NCBI RefSeq assembly: GCF_004295345.1 | Contig: NZ_CP036200.1 | Coordinates: 620,001 to 684,000 of the forward strand | Length of the DNA: 64,000 nt | Direction: 5' to 3' | Source of the DNA: Shewanella maritima | GTDB lineage: Bacteria > Pseudomonadota > Gammaproteobacteria > Enterobacterales > Shewanellaceae | Part shown: piece by piece, positions 44,419 to 54,765 of the stretch | Position numbering within the stretch: the first letter of the stretch is position 1 | Layout: each line of letters starts with the position of its first letter | The notes under the pieces: generated by a model | Told to the model about the DNA's origin: nothing | Database searches by the model: none | What the model saw: the letters and a program-made list of their open reading frames with translations, nothing else | Program-made: the position numbers and the translations under genes

Positions 44419-44826
44419 TTAGGCTTCAATTTTCATCAAAATGCCAGACACTTCACTTAACTTTTCAGCTAAGCGCAGCGCCTCTTCACTTGGAATTTGA
44501 CGAATCACATCACCAGATTCAATATCTTGAACCTTAATAACTTGTTCACCAGAATCTTTATCTACAGAGAATTTTAGCCCTTTTTGCATCATTGACACCA
44601 TTTCAGTTAGGTCATCAGCTACCTGGGTTAATTCCTCTTGCTCTTGCTGCTTATCTTCGCCTTCTTTAGCTTTTTCAGCTTGCTTTACAGCCTGAATGCT
44701 AGATGTACGTGTTAGCTCTGTCGGCGTCGCCTTATCCTCGGCAGATAGCGGCTGCTTATTTAACTCAGCCTTATTTGATTCAGCCTGAGTAATAAAACTC
44801 GCCGCGGTGTTTTGTTGGATCTCCAT
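44419..44826 (-). CDS. flaG: FlaG family protein
   Basis: A 135-residue protein whose C-terminal half carries the FlaG domain: LKFSVDKDSGEQVIKVQDIESGDVIRQIPSEEALRLAEKL split over about residues 84-122. The N-terminal half is low-complexity and Glu/Gln/Lys-rich. FlaG affects filament length in several polar-flagellated bacteria. It stands between flagellin and fliD, its usual place. Confidence 0.9.
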   Translation of the reverse strand: MEIQQNTAASFITQAESNKAELNKQPLSAEDKATPTELTRTSSIQAVKQAEKAKEGEDKQQEQEELTQVADDLTEMVSMMQKGLKFSVDKDSGEQVIKVQDIESGDVIRQIPSEEALRLAEKLSEVSGILMKIEA

Positions 44827-44949
44827 ATATCACCTCGCTTTAACACAATAGCCGTGCGCTTTAGTCAATCATAGTACCGGCTTAACGACGAAGGGAGATC
44901 CGTAAACGAACCTCCCTATCACAACTTTTTATTGAACTATCTAACTAGA

Positions 44950-45768
44950 TTATAGTAGTGATAGTGCTACCTGAGGTAACTGGTTAGCTTGCGCTAACAT
45001 TGCAGAACCTGTTTGTTGCAGTACTTGGTTCTTAGTCATTGCAGAAGTTTCTTTCGCAAAGTCCACATCTACGATACGAGATTTAGCATCTGCAACGTTT
45101 GCTTGAGTGTTAGCACTGTTAGCAATGTTGTGAGATAAACGGTTCTGAATCGCACCTAACTCTGAACGCTGAGTATCAATGGTTTTGATTGCAGCATCAA
45201 TTTTACCTAGTGCTGAGTTACGACCCGCAGATGTAGTAACAACAATCGCATTGACAGAAAGTGTTGTTGCATCGGTATCTTTAACCTTAACAGTTACATC
45301 TTCACCATTTTGGTGACCAACCTGGAATGTTTTACCAGCAGAGAAATCACCCGTCATTAGTTTAGTGTTACCAAATGCAGTGGTATCACCGATTGCAGTG
45401 ATTTCAGCAGCTAACTGAGTAATTTCTTCTTGAATCGCAGTTAAGTCGTCAGCACTGTTTGCACCGTTTTCAGATTGAATCGCTAGGTCACGCATACGTT
45501 GAAGCATGTTAGTTTGCTCTTGCATCGCACCTTCTGCAATTTGAGCAATCGAGATAGCGTCGTTCGCGTTACGCATACCTACTTCTAGACCGTTAACCTG
45601 TGAGTTAAGACGGTTAGAAATCGCAAGACCCGCAGCGTCGTCTTTAGCACTGTTAATACGAAGACCAGAAGATAGACGTTCCATAGAGGTGGCTAATGCA
45701 CTGTTAGAACTGTTCAAGTTTTTCTGGGCTTTTAATGATGTTACGTTAGTGTTTACTGTAATAGCCAT
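44950..45768 (-). CDS. fliC: Flagellin (first copy)
   Basis: A 272-residue flagellin. The D0/D1 ends are fully conserved: [19 protein letters not shown] and [20 protein letters not shown] at the N-terminus, and [28 protein letters not shown] with a C-terminal helix ending [10 protein letters not shown]. The central variable domain is short, as in other Shewanella-type flagellins. It is the closer copy to flaG and is driven by a good sigma-28 promoter. It is highly similar to the next gene, so the two arose by duplication. In Shewanella such pairs are named flaA and flaB, and I cannot assign which is which. Confidence 0.95.
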   Translation of the reverse strand: MAITVNTNVTSLKAQKNLNSSNSALATSMERLSSGLRINSAKDDAAGLAISNRLNSQVNGLEVGMRNANDAISIAQIAEGAMQEQTNMLQRMRDLAIQSENGANSADDLTAIQEEITQLAAEITAIGDTTAFGNTKLMTGDFSAGKTFQVGHQNGEDVTVKVKDTDATTLSVNAIVVTTSAGRNSALGKIDAAIKTIDTQRSELGAIQNRLSHNIANSANTQANVADAKSRIVDVDFAKETSAMTKNQVLQQTGSAMLAQANQLPQVALSLL

Positions 45769-45864
45769 GATGTTTTTCCTCTATAAAATTACCTGACTTA
45801 AAACTTAAGCCTGTTTGCTGTTTAAGCTGAGCAAGTCAGGCATTTCTTACTGGTTACAGTATAT

Positions 45865-45891
45865 TTAACGGCCAGGTATTATTTTGCTTTA
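45865..45891 (-). promoter_or_regulatory. Sigma-28 (FliA) promoter of the first flagellin gene
   Basis: On the minus strand TAAAGCAA, eleven bases, GCCGTTAA. This fits the FliA consensus TAAAGTTT-N11-GCCGATAA at 7 of 8 positions in the -10 and 5 of 8 in the -35. It lies about 97 bases before the flagellin ATG. Confidence 0.82.
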
Positions 45892-46050
45892 GGAAAATTT
45901 TAAAAAAAATTACTATTTTTCACTCACAATCGTTAACATCACATATAAATCAATAGGTTAAGAATCAATTTTTTGTGCTAAAAATGATCAAAACACCTCA
46001 TTTTTAACCAAAATCCCTCGCAAAATAAGGCAAAGGAAAGGTCAGTTCCA

Positions 46051-46087
46051 CAAAACAAAAGCCCTTCTACCAATAAGCAAAAGGGCT
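46051..46087 (-). terminator. Rho-independent terminator of the second flagellin gene
   Basis: AGCCCTT (46060-46066) pairs with AAGGGCT (46081-46087), followed on the minus strand by TTTGTTTTG. It lies 61 bases after the stop of the flagellin gene at 46148, so the two flagellin genes form separate units. Confidence 0.85.
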
Positions 46088-46147
46088 CACATCAGCAATA
46101 GAACAAATACAGTCACCTATCGCCGTCAGAACTGGCTAGTCTTTATA

Positions 46148-46969
46148 TTAGCCAAGTAATGACAATGCTACCTGAGGTAACTGGTTCGCTTGCGCAAGCA
46201 TTGACGAGCCCGTTTGCTGTAGCACCTGATTCTTCGTCATCTGAGATGTTTCTTTGGCAAAGTCCACATCTACAATACGCGATTTCGCATCTGCAACGTT
46301 TGCTTGAGTATTAGCGCTGTTAGCAATGTTGTGCGATAAACGGTTTTGCACCGCACCCAAGTCTGCGCGCTGGGTATCAATCTTGTTAATTGCCGCATCA
46401 ATTTTACCTAATGCAGAGTTACGGCCAGCTGAAGTGGTAATATTCACAGTATTAACCGACAGCGTTGTTGAGTTGTTGGTGTTTACTGTCACAGTGACAT
46501 CTTCAGCTTCTTGGTGACCAACCTGGAATAGCTTACCGCCAGAAAAGTCACCAGTCATTAGCTTAGTATTACCAAACGCTGTTGAGTTACCGATCGCAGT
46601 GATCTCTGTTACCAGCTGAGTGATCTCTTCTTGGATAGACGTTAAGTCATCCGCACTGTTTGCACCGTTTTCAGCCTGAATTGATAGGTCACGCATACGT
46701 TGCAACATGTTGGTTTGTTCTTGCATCGCGCCTTCGGCGATTTGCGCAATCGAAATCGCATCATTCGCGTTACGCATACCCACTTCAAGACCGCGAACCT
46801 GGGAGTTAAGGCGGTTAGAGATAGCTAGACCTGCCGCATCGTCTTTTGCGCTGTTAATACGCATACCACTCGACAAACGTTCCATAGAAGTCGCCAATGC
46901 GCTACTTGATTGGTTTAGGTTTTTCTGCGCCTTCATTGACGTAACGTTGGTGTTAACTGTAATAGCCAT
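46148..46969 (-). CDS. fliC: Flagellin (second copy)
   Basis: A 273-residue flagellin closely matching the first copy over its whole length. Differences cluster in the central region (for example [20 protein letters not shown]) and at a few surface positions. Both terminal polymerization domains are intact. Unlike the first copy it has no convincing sigma-28 promoter: the best match (ATCGTTAA with TACATCTA eleven bases upstream, 47031-47057) is weak. A palindrome lies in its leader. Confidence 0.95.
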   Translation of the reverse strand: MAITVNTNVTSMKAQKNLNQSSSALATSMERLSSGMRINSAKDDAAGLAISNRLNSQVRGLEVGMRNANDAISIAQIAEGAMQEQTNMLQRMRDLSIQAENGANSADDLTSIQEEITQLVTEITAIGNSTAFGNTKLMTGDFSGGKLFQVGHQEAEDVTVTVNTNNSTTLSVNTVNITTSAGRNSALGKIDAAINKIDTQRADLGAVQNRLSHNIANSANTQANVADAKSRIVDVDFAKETSQMTKNQVLQQTGSSMLAQANQLPQVALSLLG

Positions 46970-46996
46970 AAATCTTTCCTCATTCCTAGTTTTGTT

Positions 46997-47016
46997 GCCA
47001 AGACTTGGAGCTTGGC
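46997..47016. promoter_or_regulatory. Inverted repeat in the leader of the second flagellin gene
   Basis: GCCAAG (46997-47002) and CTTGGC (47011-47016) flank eight bases, 28-47 bases before the ATG. It could be an RNA hairpin in the 5' leader or a protein-binding site. No such element precedes the first flagellin gene. Confidence 0.45.
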
Positions 47017-47047
47017 TAAATCTTACAATTTAACGATCTACATCTAC

Positions 47048-48247
47048 CTAGATGTAATTAAATAGAGACAGTGATCCGACTTGACCAAACACACTCGATA
47101 CTGCATTTAAAGCCAATTGTTGTTTTTCGAATTCTGTAATCGCTTCCGCATAGTCCAAATCTTCAAGCAAAGATAAGGCACTAGAGTTAACGACCTTTTC
47201 TTCCGCATGGTTAGTTGAAATGCTTTCTAAGCTTTTCAAGCTGTTACCAGCAATACCGCGAGCAGTACTGACTTGATTTTGACCACTATCAACATTATTC
47301 AATAGTTGTGCCAAGATTGATTTATTTTGTGGTGTAGATACAGCATCAGGATCTTCAAGATACGCAAGTGCTTGATTTAGCGTATCTAAAATACTAACGG
47401 TTTCTTGTGGTTCTAAGGTAAATGAATCACCAGCGGCTGGTGTCCCTTCTACTTTTACCTCCATACCATTGATCGTGACAGGATTTGTGGGATCAAAATT
47501 TGGCACTGTGGTAGTCGCACCATTGGGATCAGTGATCTGCAGGTCAATCACCCCGGCATTATCGACGAAATCAAAGGTGTAAGTGCCTGATACATGGACG
47601 TTATCGTCAAAAATACTTGCTTTTTGTACGGTAAAGTCTCCTTGTTGTGACGGCAAATAATTGACGCCATAATCACCAAGCGGATTAGGTGCGTTCATAA
47701 ACGCCGTATCACCCGGCACATTTGTGCCGATGGTGATCCCACTGCTTACAACACTGTCGCGTACTCCACTATCACCGCTGTATATAATTTCCCCGTTAGC
47801 ATCAAAAGCGAAAGGCAATTGATTGACTTCGGTACCAGCGAACAAATAGCGACCAGACTCATCCTTGGTATTAGCAATAGACATCAGCTCATCAAGGCTT
47901 TGCCTCATTTCTTCGGCAACCATTTGCCGCTCGGTTTGCGATAAACTGCCGTTTGCACCACGTTGCAATTGCTCACGCATGCTAGCAATTAAAGTTTCAG
48001 CACTGCCGAGCTTACCTTCTGTCACGCCCAATCGGTTTTTGGCGTAATCGATATTCTTAACGTACTGATCAACAAGTGCATTTTGCTGCGTCAAATTATC
48101 GATACCGATCGCAGCGACGGGATCGTCACCTGCAGTATTGATCTTTTTTCCTGTCGATAATTGCTCAAGAATTCTATTCGTATCACTCTGCCTATTGAGA
48201 ATACTTGTTGTGGTTTGATGGAACATTTGTCCAGTAGAAATACGCAT
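47048..48247 (-). CDS. flgL: FlgL, hook-filament junction protein HAP3
   Basis: A 399-residue protein joining the filament to the hook via FlgK. It has flagellin-like ends: MRISTGQMFHQTTTSILNRQSDTNRILEQLSTGKKI and a C-terminal LLEDLDYAEAITEFEKQQLALNA. The middle is variable. It follows flgK after 12 bases with no promoter of its own visible, so it is the last gene of the flgF-to-flgL unit. Confidence 0.95.
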   Translation of the reverse strand: MRISTGQMFHQTTTSILNRQSDTNRILEQLSTGKKINTAGDDPVAAIGIDNLTQQNALVDQYVKNIDYAKNRLGVTEGKLGSAETLIASMREQLQRGANGSLSQTERQMVAEEMRQSLDELMSIANTKDESGRYLFAGTEVNQLPFAFDANGEIIYSGDSGVRDSVVSSGITIGTNVPGDTAFMNAPNPLGDYGVNYLPSQQGDFTVQKASIFDDNVHVSGTYTFDFVDNAGVIDLQITDPNGATTTVPNFDPTNPVTINGMEVKVEGTPAAGDSFTLEPQETVSILDTLNQALAYLEDPDAVSTPQNKSILAQLLNNVDSGQNQVSTARGIAGNSLKSLESISTNHAEEKVVNSSALSLLEDLDYAEAITEFEKQQLALNAVSSVFGQVGSLSLFNYI

Positions 48248-48259
48248 TGCTAATTACCC

Positions 48260-50176
48260 CTATCGAACTGAGCCAATCAATGAATCAAAGATGGTTTGTG
48301 CAGTTGACATGATTCGAGCCGACGCTTGATAAGTTTGCTGAAAACGCAGTAGATTTGCTGCTTCTTCATCAAGGTTTACGCCAGATTCAGTTTGTACCCG
48401 GTTATATGCCTGCTGATAAATGGCATCAGCTGAACCAACGCGCACTTCTGCAGCTTTGGTTTTGCTACCAATATCAAGTTTGGTGTTTTCAAATACGCCA
48501 GTCAGCGTGGTTGTGCCACCATTCATTAGGTTTTCGTTGGCAAGCTTAGCCATCTCGATGGCGTTATTGTTGTTACCTTCAGCAAAAGTCAAATCAAACT
48601 TGAAACGCTCAGCCGTCGCACCATTGGTGTTACTTACATCAAAACTAATACCAAACGCGTTCACCTCAGGTGGCGTATAAGTACCTGTACCGAGCGAAGT
48701 ACCTGCGGCATCAAATGCTTCATAAGTATTAGTGGCGGTATTTAACTGGAAAGTAATTTCACTGCCTACGCCAGGAAAGCCAGCGGCCGTTGGATCCATA
48801 CCATTTAGCGACACACTTGCTGCAGAGGTATTGTTTTCATCTGCGGTAATCGTTGGGCCAGCAACGGCAAGTTTGCGAGGATCTGTCATAGTCACTGCAA
48901 TACTGCTCGCCGCATTCGCTGTTGGCCGAATTTCAAATCGATCGCCATCAGCCATTGCACCTGCATCAATATTGATAGTAAAACCAGCACCACCTACCAA
49001 CTCACTTGGCGGGTTTAATGTAAGCGGCGTGACTTCACCTGATTGTGTATCTGTTAGCTCATAGGTTGCTGGCGCGGTGAACTTTAACTCGTAGCTAGAA
49101 CCGGTAAGCGTACCCACGTCATCAATGTTGACAGATAGCGTCGCATTACCAGTGTTGGTGCTATAGCTACCAGCGCGGCCAATTGCCATTAGTGGATCAT
49201 TGATATCACGGAACATGTCACCACCGACTTCTCCGTTCAAATCAAAACCCTTGGTTTGCATTTGATTAAAAGTGTCTGCAATACCTAAAGCCAGTTGACC
49301 AAGTTCGTGACTCGCCGGCATTAAAGACTCATCTCGATATTCAAACAAAGCACCTAGCTGGCCACCAAGTTTACTTGGGTCAACCACTAAAGAATTGTTT
49401 CCAGAGCTAGTTGTCAGTCTTGGTTCATTTGGATATGGATCACCAGGCGTGACGCCCATTGTCATCGACACTTCAGCTGACACCAGCATTACAGAGCCAC
49501 CGAGCATAATAGACTTAGCTCCATTCTCAAGTGGAATGACATTCACTGCGCTATATTCACTTAGCTCATTAATTAACGCGTCTTGCTTATCAAGCAGCTG
49601 TGGATCTTCAGTTTGAGTTTTCATCAGCTCAAGATTGATGCTGCCCAACTCTTTACTGATCTCATTAATGCGCGTGGTGATAGACTCAATTTGTGAATTG
49701 GTTTGCTTAACCTGACCATCAATATAAGACTGCATTTGGTTCAAGCTGGTTGCGAGCTGCCCTGCACTGTCGATGACGTTATTGCGTAGACCTAAATCGG
49801 TAGGCAAATCAGCCACACTGTTAATGCTGGAAAAGAAGTTATTCAAGCCACCCGACACCATAGAGCCAACTTTAGAGAATAGCTGGTCTAGCTCACTTAA
49901 TTTGGAATAGCTAGTTTGCGCAGCACTTGATGCAGTTTGACCAATACGAAGCTCGCGCGCCGCATAATCGTTATAAATACGCTTTACGTCATTAACGTAG
50001 CTACCCGTGCCTAAGAAGTTGCCACCTAAATATTGCGATTCAAGTGCAGACTGGGTCGCCACTTGGCGGTGATAACCGTTAGTGTTGACGTTCGCAATGT
50101 TATTACTAGTCACCGCCAATTGTGATTGAGAAGCCAATACACCGGTGCGAGCAATATTTAATAAATCTACCGCCAT
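48260..50176 (-). CDS. flgK: FlgK, hook-filament junction protein HAP1
   Basis: A 638-residue protein linking hook and filament. It begins MAVDLLNIARTGVLASQSQLAVTSNNIANVNTNGYHRQ, the rod/hook family signature, and ends ESGVNLDEEAANLLRFQQTYQASARIMSTAQTIFDSL split over the last 45 residues. The length is normal for FlgK. Its ATG overlaps the flgJ stop by one base. Confidence 0.96.
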   Translation of the reverse strand: MAVDLLNIARTGVLASQSQLAVTSNNIANVNTNGYHRQVATQSALESQYLGGNFLGTGSYVNDVKRIYNDYAARELRIGQTASSAAQTSYSKLSELDQLFSKVGSMVSGGLNNFFSSINSVADLPTDLGLRNNVIDSAGQLATSLNQMQSYIDGQVKQTNSQIESITTRINEISKELGSINLELMKTQTEDPQLLDKQDALINELSEYSAVNVIPLENGAKSIMLGGSVMLVSAEVSMTMGVTPGDPYPNEPRLTTSSGNNSLVVDPSKLGGQLGALFEYRDESLMPASHELGQLALGIADTFNQMQTKGFDLNGEVGGDMFRDINDPLMAIGRAGSYSTNTGNATLSVNIDDVGTLTGSSYELKFTAPATYELTDTQSGEVTPLTLNPPSELVGGAGFTINIDAGAMADGDRFEIRPTANAASSIAVTMTDPRKLAVAGPTITADENNTSAASVSLNGMDPTAAGFPGVGSEITFQLNTATNTYEAFDAAGTSLGTGTYTPPEVNAFGISFDVSNTNGATAERFKFDLTFAEGNNNNAIEMAKLANENLMNGGTTTLTGVFENTKLDIGSKTKAAEVRVGSADAIYQQAYNRVQTESGVNLDEEAANLLRFQQTYQASARIMSTAQTIFDSLIGSVR

Positions 50177-51351
50177 TAGTTATTCTCCCCAGGTAACATC
50201 GACTTGACACTTTGCGTGACTGATTGCATGACTCTAATTACCTTGTTGGCATATTGTGGGTCGGTCGCGTAGCCTGCTTGTTGTAATTCCTTGATAAACT
50301 GCTCAGGCTTGGCGGCAACATTCGTTGCTTGTTGGTAGCGTTCGCTACCACTAATAAATTCCACAAAATCGTTAAAACTGTGCTCAATGCTGTCATAAAC
50401 TCTAAAATCAGCTTTTTGCTTTACTGCAACACCTTGCTCATATTCCAGCGTGCTAACCTGCGCTTTGTCGCCTTGCCAGCGCTTATCTGCTTTAATATTA
50501 AATAAGTTATTGCTCGGCGCGCCGTCAGCGCCTTTAATCACCTTTTGTCCCCAGCCAGTTTCTAGCGCAGATTGGGCAATTAATACTTCAGGCGTAGTGC
50601 CAAGTGATTGCGCCGCTTTTTTGGCATATGGATAAAGTGTTGAAACAAATTGCTCAGGGCTATCAAAACCCTGCATAGACGATGATGAATTAGGCAAGCT
50701 TTTGCCGCTTTGTAGCTTGCCGCCAAAACCAGCGTTCATTGCTGATGAATAGTTAGTGGCAAGCGCTTGTGATGCCCCAATATTGCCTTGCAAAATACTT
50801 TGCATCTGCTGTTGGGCATTAAACTCTTCATCAGGGTTAAAACCTGCAGCTTGCGCCCCGGCAATACCTGCCTGGAAACTGCTAGATAAACCTGTATTTT
50901 GAAGGTTATCTATATCAGCCTGGGCTGGCTGAGCCGTATTAATTCGCAGCTTATTGCGCGAGTAGTCTACCGCCTGAGTTGCTAAACCCGTCACATCGCT
51001 GTCAGTACCATTTCGCAGTACAGATGCGGGTTTAACATTGCTCGATGCAGGGTCTAACTGCTGCACCATCAACTCTGCGAGTCCCAACATGCCTTTGGAA
51101 GATAAATCCACCGACATTTGTTGGTCGCGCATCTGCTCGAAAAACTCGGTAGTCTGGCTGTTAAAGGGGCTATCAGCCTTAAAGGCGGCATTGGCATCAC
51201 GCATACTTTTCATCAGCATTTGAATAAAGATACCTTCAAACTGCTTGGCGGCTGCTGTCAAAGCCCCTTTTTCATCTTTCTGGGCTTGGGCGCGCAGTGA
51301 ATCTAGGCCCCCTAGATCCAGAAAATGCGATGAATTTGACAGCTTATCCAT
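50176..51351 (-). CDS. flgJ: FlgJ, rod-assembly peptidoglycan hydrolase
   Basis: A 391-residue dual-domain protein. The N-terminal rod-capping domain (about 1-100, with AAKQFEGIFIQMLMKSMRDAN) is followed by a Gln/Ser/Asn-rich linker of about 120 residues. A GH73 glucosaminidase domain comes last (about 232-385) with catalytic E264 in QSALETGWG. It opens a path for the rod through the peptidoglycan. The linker makes it longer than the roughly 313-residue enterobacterial FlgJ. Confidence 0.95.
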   Translation of the reverse strand: MDKLSNSSHFLDLGGLDSLRAQAQKDEKGALTAAAKQFEGIFIQMLMKSMRDANAAFKADSPFNSQTTEFFEQMRDQQMSVDLSSKGMLGLAELMVQQLDPASSNVKPASVLRNGTDSDVTGLATQAVDYSRNKLRINTAQPAQADIDNLQNTGLSSSFQAGIAGAQAAGFNPDEEFNAQQQMQSILQGNIGASQALATNYSSAMNAGFGGKLQSGKSLPNSSSSMQGFDSPEQFVSTLYPYAKKAAQSLGTTPEVLIAQSALETGWGQKVIKGADGAPSNNLFNIKADKRWQGDKAQVSTLEYEQGVAVKQKADFRVYDSIEHSFNDFVEFISGSERYQQATNVAAKPEQFIKELQQAGYATDPQYANKVIRVMQSVTQSVKSMLPGENN

Positions 51352-51380
51352 AGTGATACCATTTGCCTTAGCGACAATTT

Positions 51381-52478
51381 TTAGATGATGATGAGTTCAC
51401 CATGCAAAGCACCTGCCATTTTTAGTGCTTCTAAAATTGCCAATACATCCGATGGCGCAGCGCCGACTAAATTCACCGCTCGAACCAACTCATCTAAAGT
51501 CGTGCCTGGATTGAACATAAACATACGATTGTCGCTTTCATCTACATCAATGGTGCTTTCGGTGGTCACCACAGTTTGCCCGCCCGCAAATGGATTAGGC
51601 TGCGACACCTGAGTTGCCTCAGCAATGGTGACAGTAAGACCACCATGTGTTACCGCAGCAGGCAACAACTTAACCTTTTGGCCAACAACAATAGTGCCGG
51701 TACGGGAATTAACGATTACCTTGGCTGATTCATCAGCTGGCTCGACTTCAATGTTTTCCAATGTGGCAAGAAAAGAGACGCGCTGTGATGCATCACGCGG
51801 TGCGCTAACTTGAATTGAGCTAGCGTCAATCGCGCGTGCCATACCTGGGCCAAGTAACCCGTTAATCGCATCAGCAGTTCTTTTAGCAGTAGAGAAATCT
51901 GCTCGGCGTAAGTTGAAGGTTAAATGGTCGCCATTGGCAAATGGTGATGCGACACTGCGCTCAACAATCGCGCCACCTGGGATACGTCCCACGGTTGGTG
52001 TATTTTGAATAACTTGCGAGCCGTCTAAACCTTCAGCGCTAAAACCTGAAACTACCAGCGAACCTTGCGCGATAGCATACACGTTGCCATCAACCCCTTT
52101 TAAGAAGGTTTGCAGCAGTGAGCCACCACGTAAACTCTTAGCTTCACCTAAACTTGACACGGTAACGTCAAGGTTTTGACCTGGCTTAATAAACGCTGGC
52201 ATTTCAGCGTGAACAGCCACTACCGCCACGTTTTTAATCTTAGGGTTAACGTTTTCAGGTAAGTTAATACCGAAGTTTTTAAGCATGGTTTTAAAGGTTT
52301 GTTCGGTATAGCGAGTTTTCTCACCGGTACCTGGCAAACCCACGACTAAACCATAACCTACCAGTTGGTTGCTACGCACACCTTGGATGTTGGCAATATC
52401 TTTTAGTCGCTGCGCGAAAGTGGATGAGCTTAATGTCATCGCAATGAGTGCGATACAAAGAATCAATTTGGTTTTCAT
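51381..52478 (-). CDS. flgI: FlgI, flagellar P-ring protein
   Basis: A 365-residue periplasmic protein that forms the ring in the peptidoglycan layer. It has a cleavable signal peptide (about 1-22) and the characteristic [39 protein letters not shown] and, at the end, [31 protein letters not shown] in segments. Ten bases separate it from flgH upstream. Confidence 0.97.
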   Translation of the reverse strand: MKTKLILCIALIAMTLSSSTFAQRLKDIANIQGVRSNQLVGYGLVVGLPGTGEKTRYTEQTFKTMLKNFGINLPENVNPKIKNVAVVAVHAEMPAFIKPGQNLDVTVSSLGEAKSLRGGSLLQTFLKGVDGNVYAIAQGSLVVSGFSAEGLDGSQVIQNTPTVGRIPGGAIVERSVASPFANGDHLTFNLRRADFSTAKRTADAINGLLGPGMARAIDASSIQVSAPRDASQRVSFLATLENIEVEPADESAKVIVNSRTGTIVVGQKVKLLPAAVTHGGLTVTIAEATQVSQPNPFAGGQTVVTTESTIDVDESDNRMFMFNPGTTLDELVRAVNLVGAAPSDVLAILEALKMAGALHGELIII

Positions 52479-52487
52479 AAGCTGCTC

Positions 52488-53162
52488 CTAGAATGGCCAC
52501 CATTTGCCATAGAAGAACTGACTTAGCCAACCAACTTGCTGTGACTCGGCAAAGGTGCCAGTACCGCTATATTGAATACGCGCATTGGCCACGCGAGTTG
52601 ACTCAATCGTGTTGTCTGGAGTGATGTCTTCACTACGTACAATGCCAGTCACGCGAATGAACTCATCACCATTATTGATAGATATCCACTTTTCGCCGCG
52701 AATAACTAAGTTACCGTTACCTAGCACCTGCATCACATTGGCAGAGATACTGCCGTTTAAGCTGTTTGATTGGTCGGCATCGGCTTCACGCTTGGTGTTC
52801 ATGCTATCTGAATAGCGAAAATCAATTGGAACGCCTTTGACTGTGACGTTTTTACCACCGGCATAAACTGGCTCAACACCAATCGAGTTATCTTTTTTCA
52901 TCTCGTTATTGGCGCTTTTCGTTGCCTGAGTTGACTCTCTTAGCACCACAGTAATAATGTCGCCAACCTTATGGGCGCGAATATCGGAATACAGGCTTGA
53001 AGCATGGGCGTCCATAAAAATAGAGCCGGTATTTTGCACCTTAGTCGGCGGTGCGTCCGGATACACAGGCGCGTAATACGGATCGTCCGGAATTGGTTTA
53101 TTTTGAGTAGAGCTGCAGCCGACCATCAATATCAGCGTGCCCATAAAAAGATACTTACCCAT
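52488..53162 (-). CDS. flgH: FlgH, flagellar L-ring lipoprotein
   Basis: A 224-residue outer-membrane lipoprotein forming the L ring. The signal peptide ends at the lipobox MVGC (C16). Typical FlgH segments follow: [30 protein letters not shown] and [26 protein letters not shown] in parts. It ends at [13 protein letters not shown]. It lies between flgG and flgI, spaced by nine bases on each side. Confidence 0.96.
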   Translation of the reverse strand: MGKYLFMGTLILMVGCSSTQNKPIPDDPYYAPVYPDAPPTKVQNTGSIFMDAHASSLYSDIRAHKVGDIITVVLRESTQATKSANNEMKKDNSIGVEPVYAGGKNVTVKGVPIDFRYSDSMNTKREADADQSNSLNGSISANVMQVLGNGNLVIRGEKWISINNGDEFIRVTGIVRSEDITPDNTIESTRVANARIQYSGTGTFAESQQVGWLSQFFYGKWWPF

Positions 53163-53171
53163 AACCCACCT

Positions 53172-53960
53172 CTATAAGTTTTGGTTAACGTAAGACAGCA
53201 TCTGGTCAACCGCTGAAATCACTTTCGAATTCATCTCGTAAATACGTTGTGACTGGATCAAGTTCACCAGCTCTTCAGTAACGTTTACATTCGACGTTTC
53301 CAGCGCGCCTTGACGAATGGCACCTAAGCCGTTTTCAGATGGTGTACCTTGAATAGGTGCACCACTGGCACCAGTTTCTGTGTACAGGTTTTGACCAAAC
53401 GGGTCTAAACCCGCAGGGTTAATGAAATCAGACATAGAAAGCTGGCCAACTACCTGACTTTCGGTTGCGCCAGCGGTCATCACAGACACTTCACCTTGCG
53501 ACGATACCGTAATACTGGTGGCATCTTCAGGAATGGTGATTGCGGGTTGAACCACATACCCTGAACCTGGCGTCACGATTTGACCAGTATCATCCAAACT
53601 AAACTGACCGTTACGGGTATAAGCGGTATTGCCATCAGGTAGCTGCACTTCAAAAAAGCCAGAACCTTCAATCATTAGATCCAGCGCATTGTCAGTAGTA
53701 AGCATATTGCCCTGGGTAAACATTTTTTGAGTGGCAACAACTTTAGTACCTGCGCCCATATTCAAACCATTTGGCAACTTGGTGTTGTCAGCGCTAACGC
53801 CACCAGCTTGGTTTACAGTCTGATATAGCAGGTCTTCAAATACAGCGCGGCTTTTCTTAAAGCCTACAGTGCTAGCATTAGCGACATTGTTAGAAATAAC
53901 AGAGATATCGGTTTGCTGAGCATCAAGGCCGGTTTTACTGATCCAGAGTGCTGGGTGCAT
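53172..53960 (-). CDS. flgG: FlgG, distal rod protein
   Basis: A 262-residue rod protein. It begins MHPALWISKTGLDAQQTDISVISNNVANASTVGFKKSRA, the family signature, and ends ALETSNVNVTEELVNLIQSQRIYEMNSKVISAVDQMLSYVNQNL in segments. The length is standard. It is preceded by AGGAG and follows flgF by 12 bases. Confidence 0.97.
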   Translation of the reverse strand: MHPALWISKTGLDAQQTDISVISNNVANASTVGFKKSRAVFEDLLYQTVNQAGGVSADNTKLPNGLNMGAGTKVVATQKMFTQGNMLTTDNALDLMIEGSGFFEVQLPDGNTAYTRNGQFSLDDTGQIVTPGSGYVVQPAITIPEDATSITVSSQGEVSVMTAGATESQVVGQLSMSDFINPAGLDPFGQNLYTETGASGAPIQGTPSENGLGAIRQGALETSNVNVTEELVNLIQSQRIYEMNSKVISAVDQMLSYVNQNL

Positions 53961-53972
53961 AATTTGTTACTC

Positions 53973-54716
53973 CTAACTCATTCTTAATAATGATGATGAC
54001 GCGCGGTCTAGCTCTTCCGCATTTTTCATCATCTTGACTTGCATTTCGTACTGACGCTGAATGTTGATCATCTCAACCATCTCGTGAACAGCATTAACAT
54101 TGCTACCCTCAACTGCGCCATTTTCAACACGCACTGTTGGGTCTGTTGCTGCAACTTCACCGGAAGCTAAACGGAACAAGCCATCATCACCGCGCATCAT
54201 TTGATCGTTGCCTGGGTTAACGAATTTAATCCGGCCAACCTCTTCAATCACTTCAGCTGTAGCACCTTGTGGGCGTACAGAAATAATGCCTTCACCGGAA
54301 ATATGAACCTTTTCAATCGGCAGTGGCAATACGATAGGACCGGCCTCTCCCATCACCGCTCGATCTGAGCTGTTAACAAGCAAACCTGTGCTATCAAACT
54401 TTAAACTGCCCGCGCGGGTATAAGCTTCGCTGCCATCTTGCGCTTGCACCGCCATCCAACCATCACCGTTAATGGCAATATCTAAATCACGACCTGTGGT
54501 GCGAATAGGGCCTTCTCTGAAGTTTGCGCCAGGGCTTTCAGCCATAGAAAACACGCGGGTAGGCATACCTTCGCCAAAGGCTTGCATGGCGCGAGCCTGA
54601 TTCATGTCTGCTTTAAAGCCATCGGTATTGGCGTTGGCAAGGTTATTGGCACGCACTGCAAGTGCGTTCATACCTTGTTTTGCCCCTGTCATGGCGACAT
54701 AAAGAAATTTGTCCAT
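53973..54716 (-). CDS. flgF: FlgF, proximal rod protein
   Basis: A 247-residue rod protein. It begins MDKFLYVAMTGAKQGMNALAVRANNLANANTDGFKAD and ends with VHEMVEMINIQRQYEMQVKMMKNAEELDRASSSLLRMS in segments. It is the first gene of a unit reaching to flgL and has its own sigma-54 promoter 50-67 bases upstream. Confidence 0.97.
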   Translation of the reverse strand: MDKFLYVAMTGAKQGMNALAVRANNLANANTDGFKADMNQARAMQAFGEGMPTRVFSMAESPGANFREGPIRTTGRDLDIAINGDGWMAVQAQDGSEAYTRAGSLKFDSTGLLVNSSDRAVMGEAGPIVLPLPIEKVHISGEGIISVRPQGATAEVIEEVGRIKFVNPGNDQMMRGDDGLFRLASGEVAATDPTVRVENGAVEGSNVNAVHEMVEMINIQRQYEMQVKMMKNAEELDRASSSLLRMS

Positions 54717-54765
54717 AACCGCTCCGTCAAACTTTTTGCTTTAGTTGCTTTAATGCAAAGATATC

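Noticed and set aside
44893..44916. GGGAG...CTCCC imperfect hairpin between the first flagellin gene and flaG
   Set aside because: The stem has mismatches and no T run follows on the minus strand. I do not call it a terminator, so read-through into flaG remains possible.
47041..47054. CATCTA-CC-TAGATG palindrome over the flgL stop codon
   Set aside because: It overlaps coding sequence, is short and AT-rich, and lacks a T tail, so it is probably incidental.
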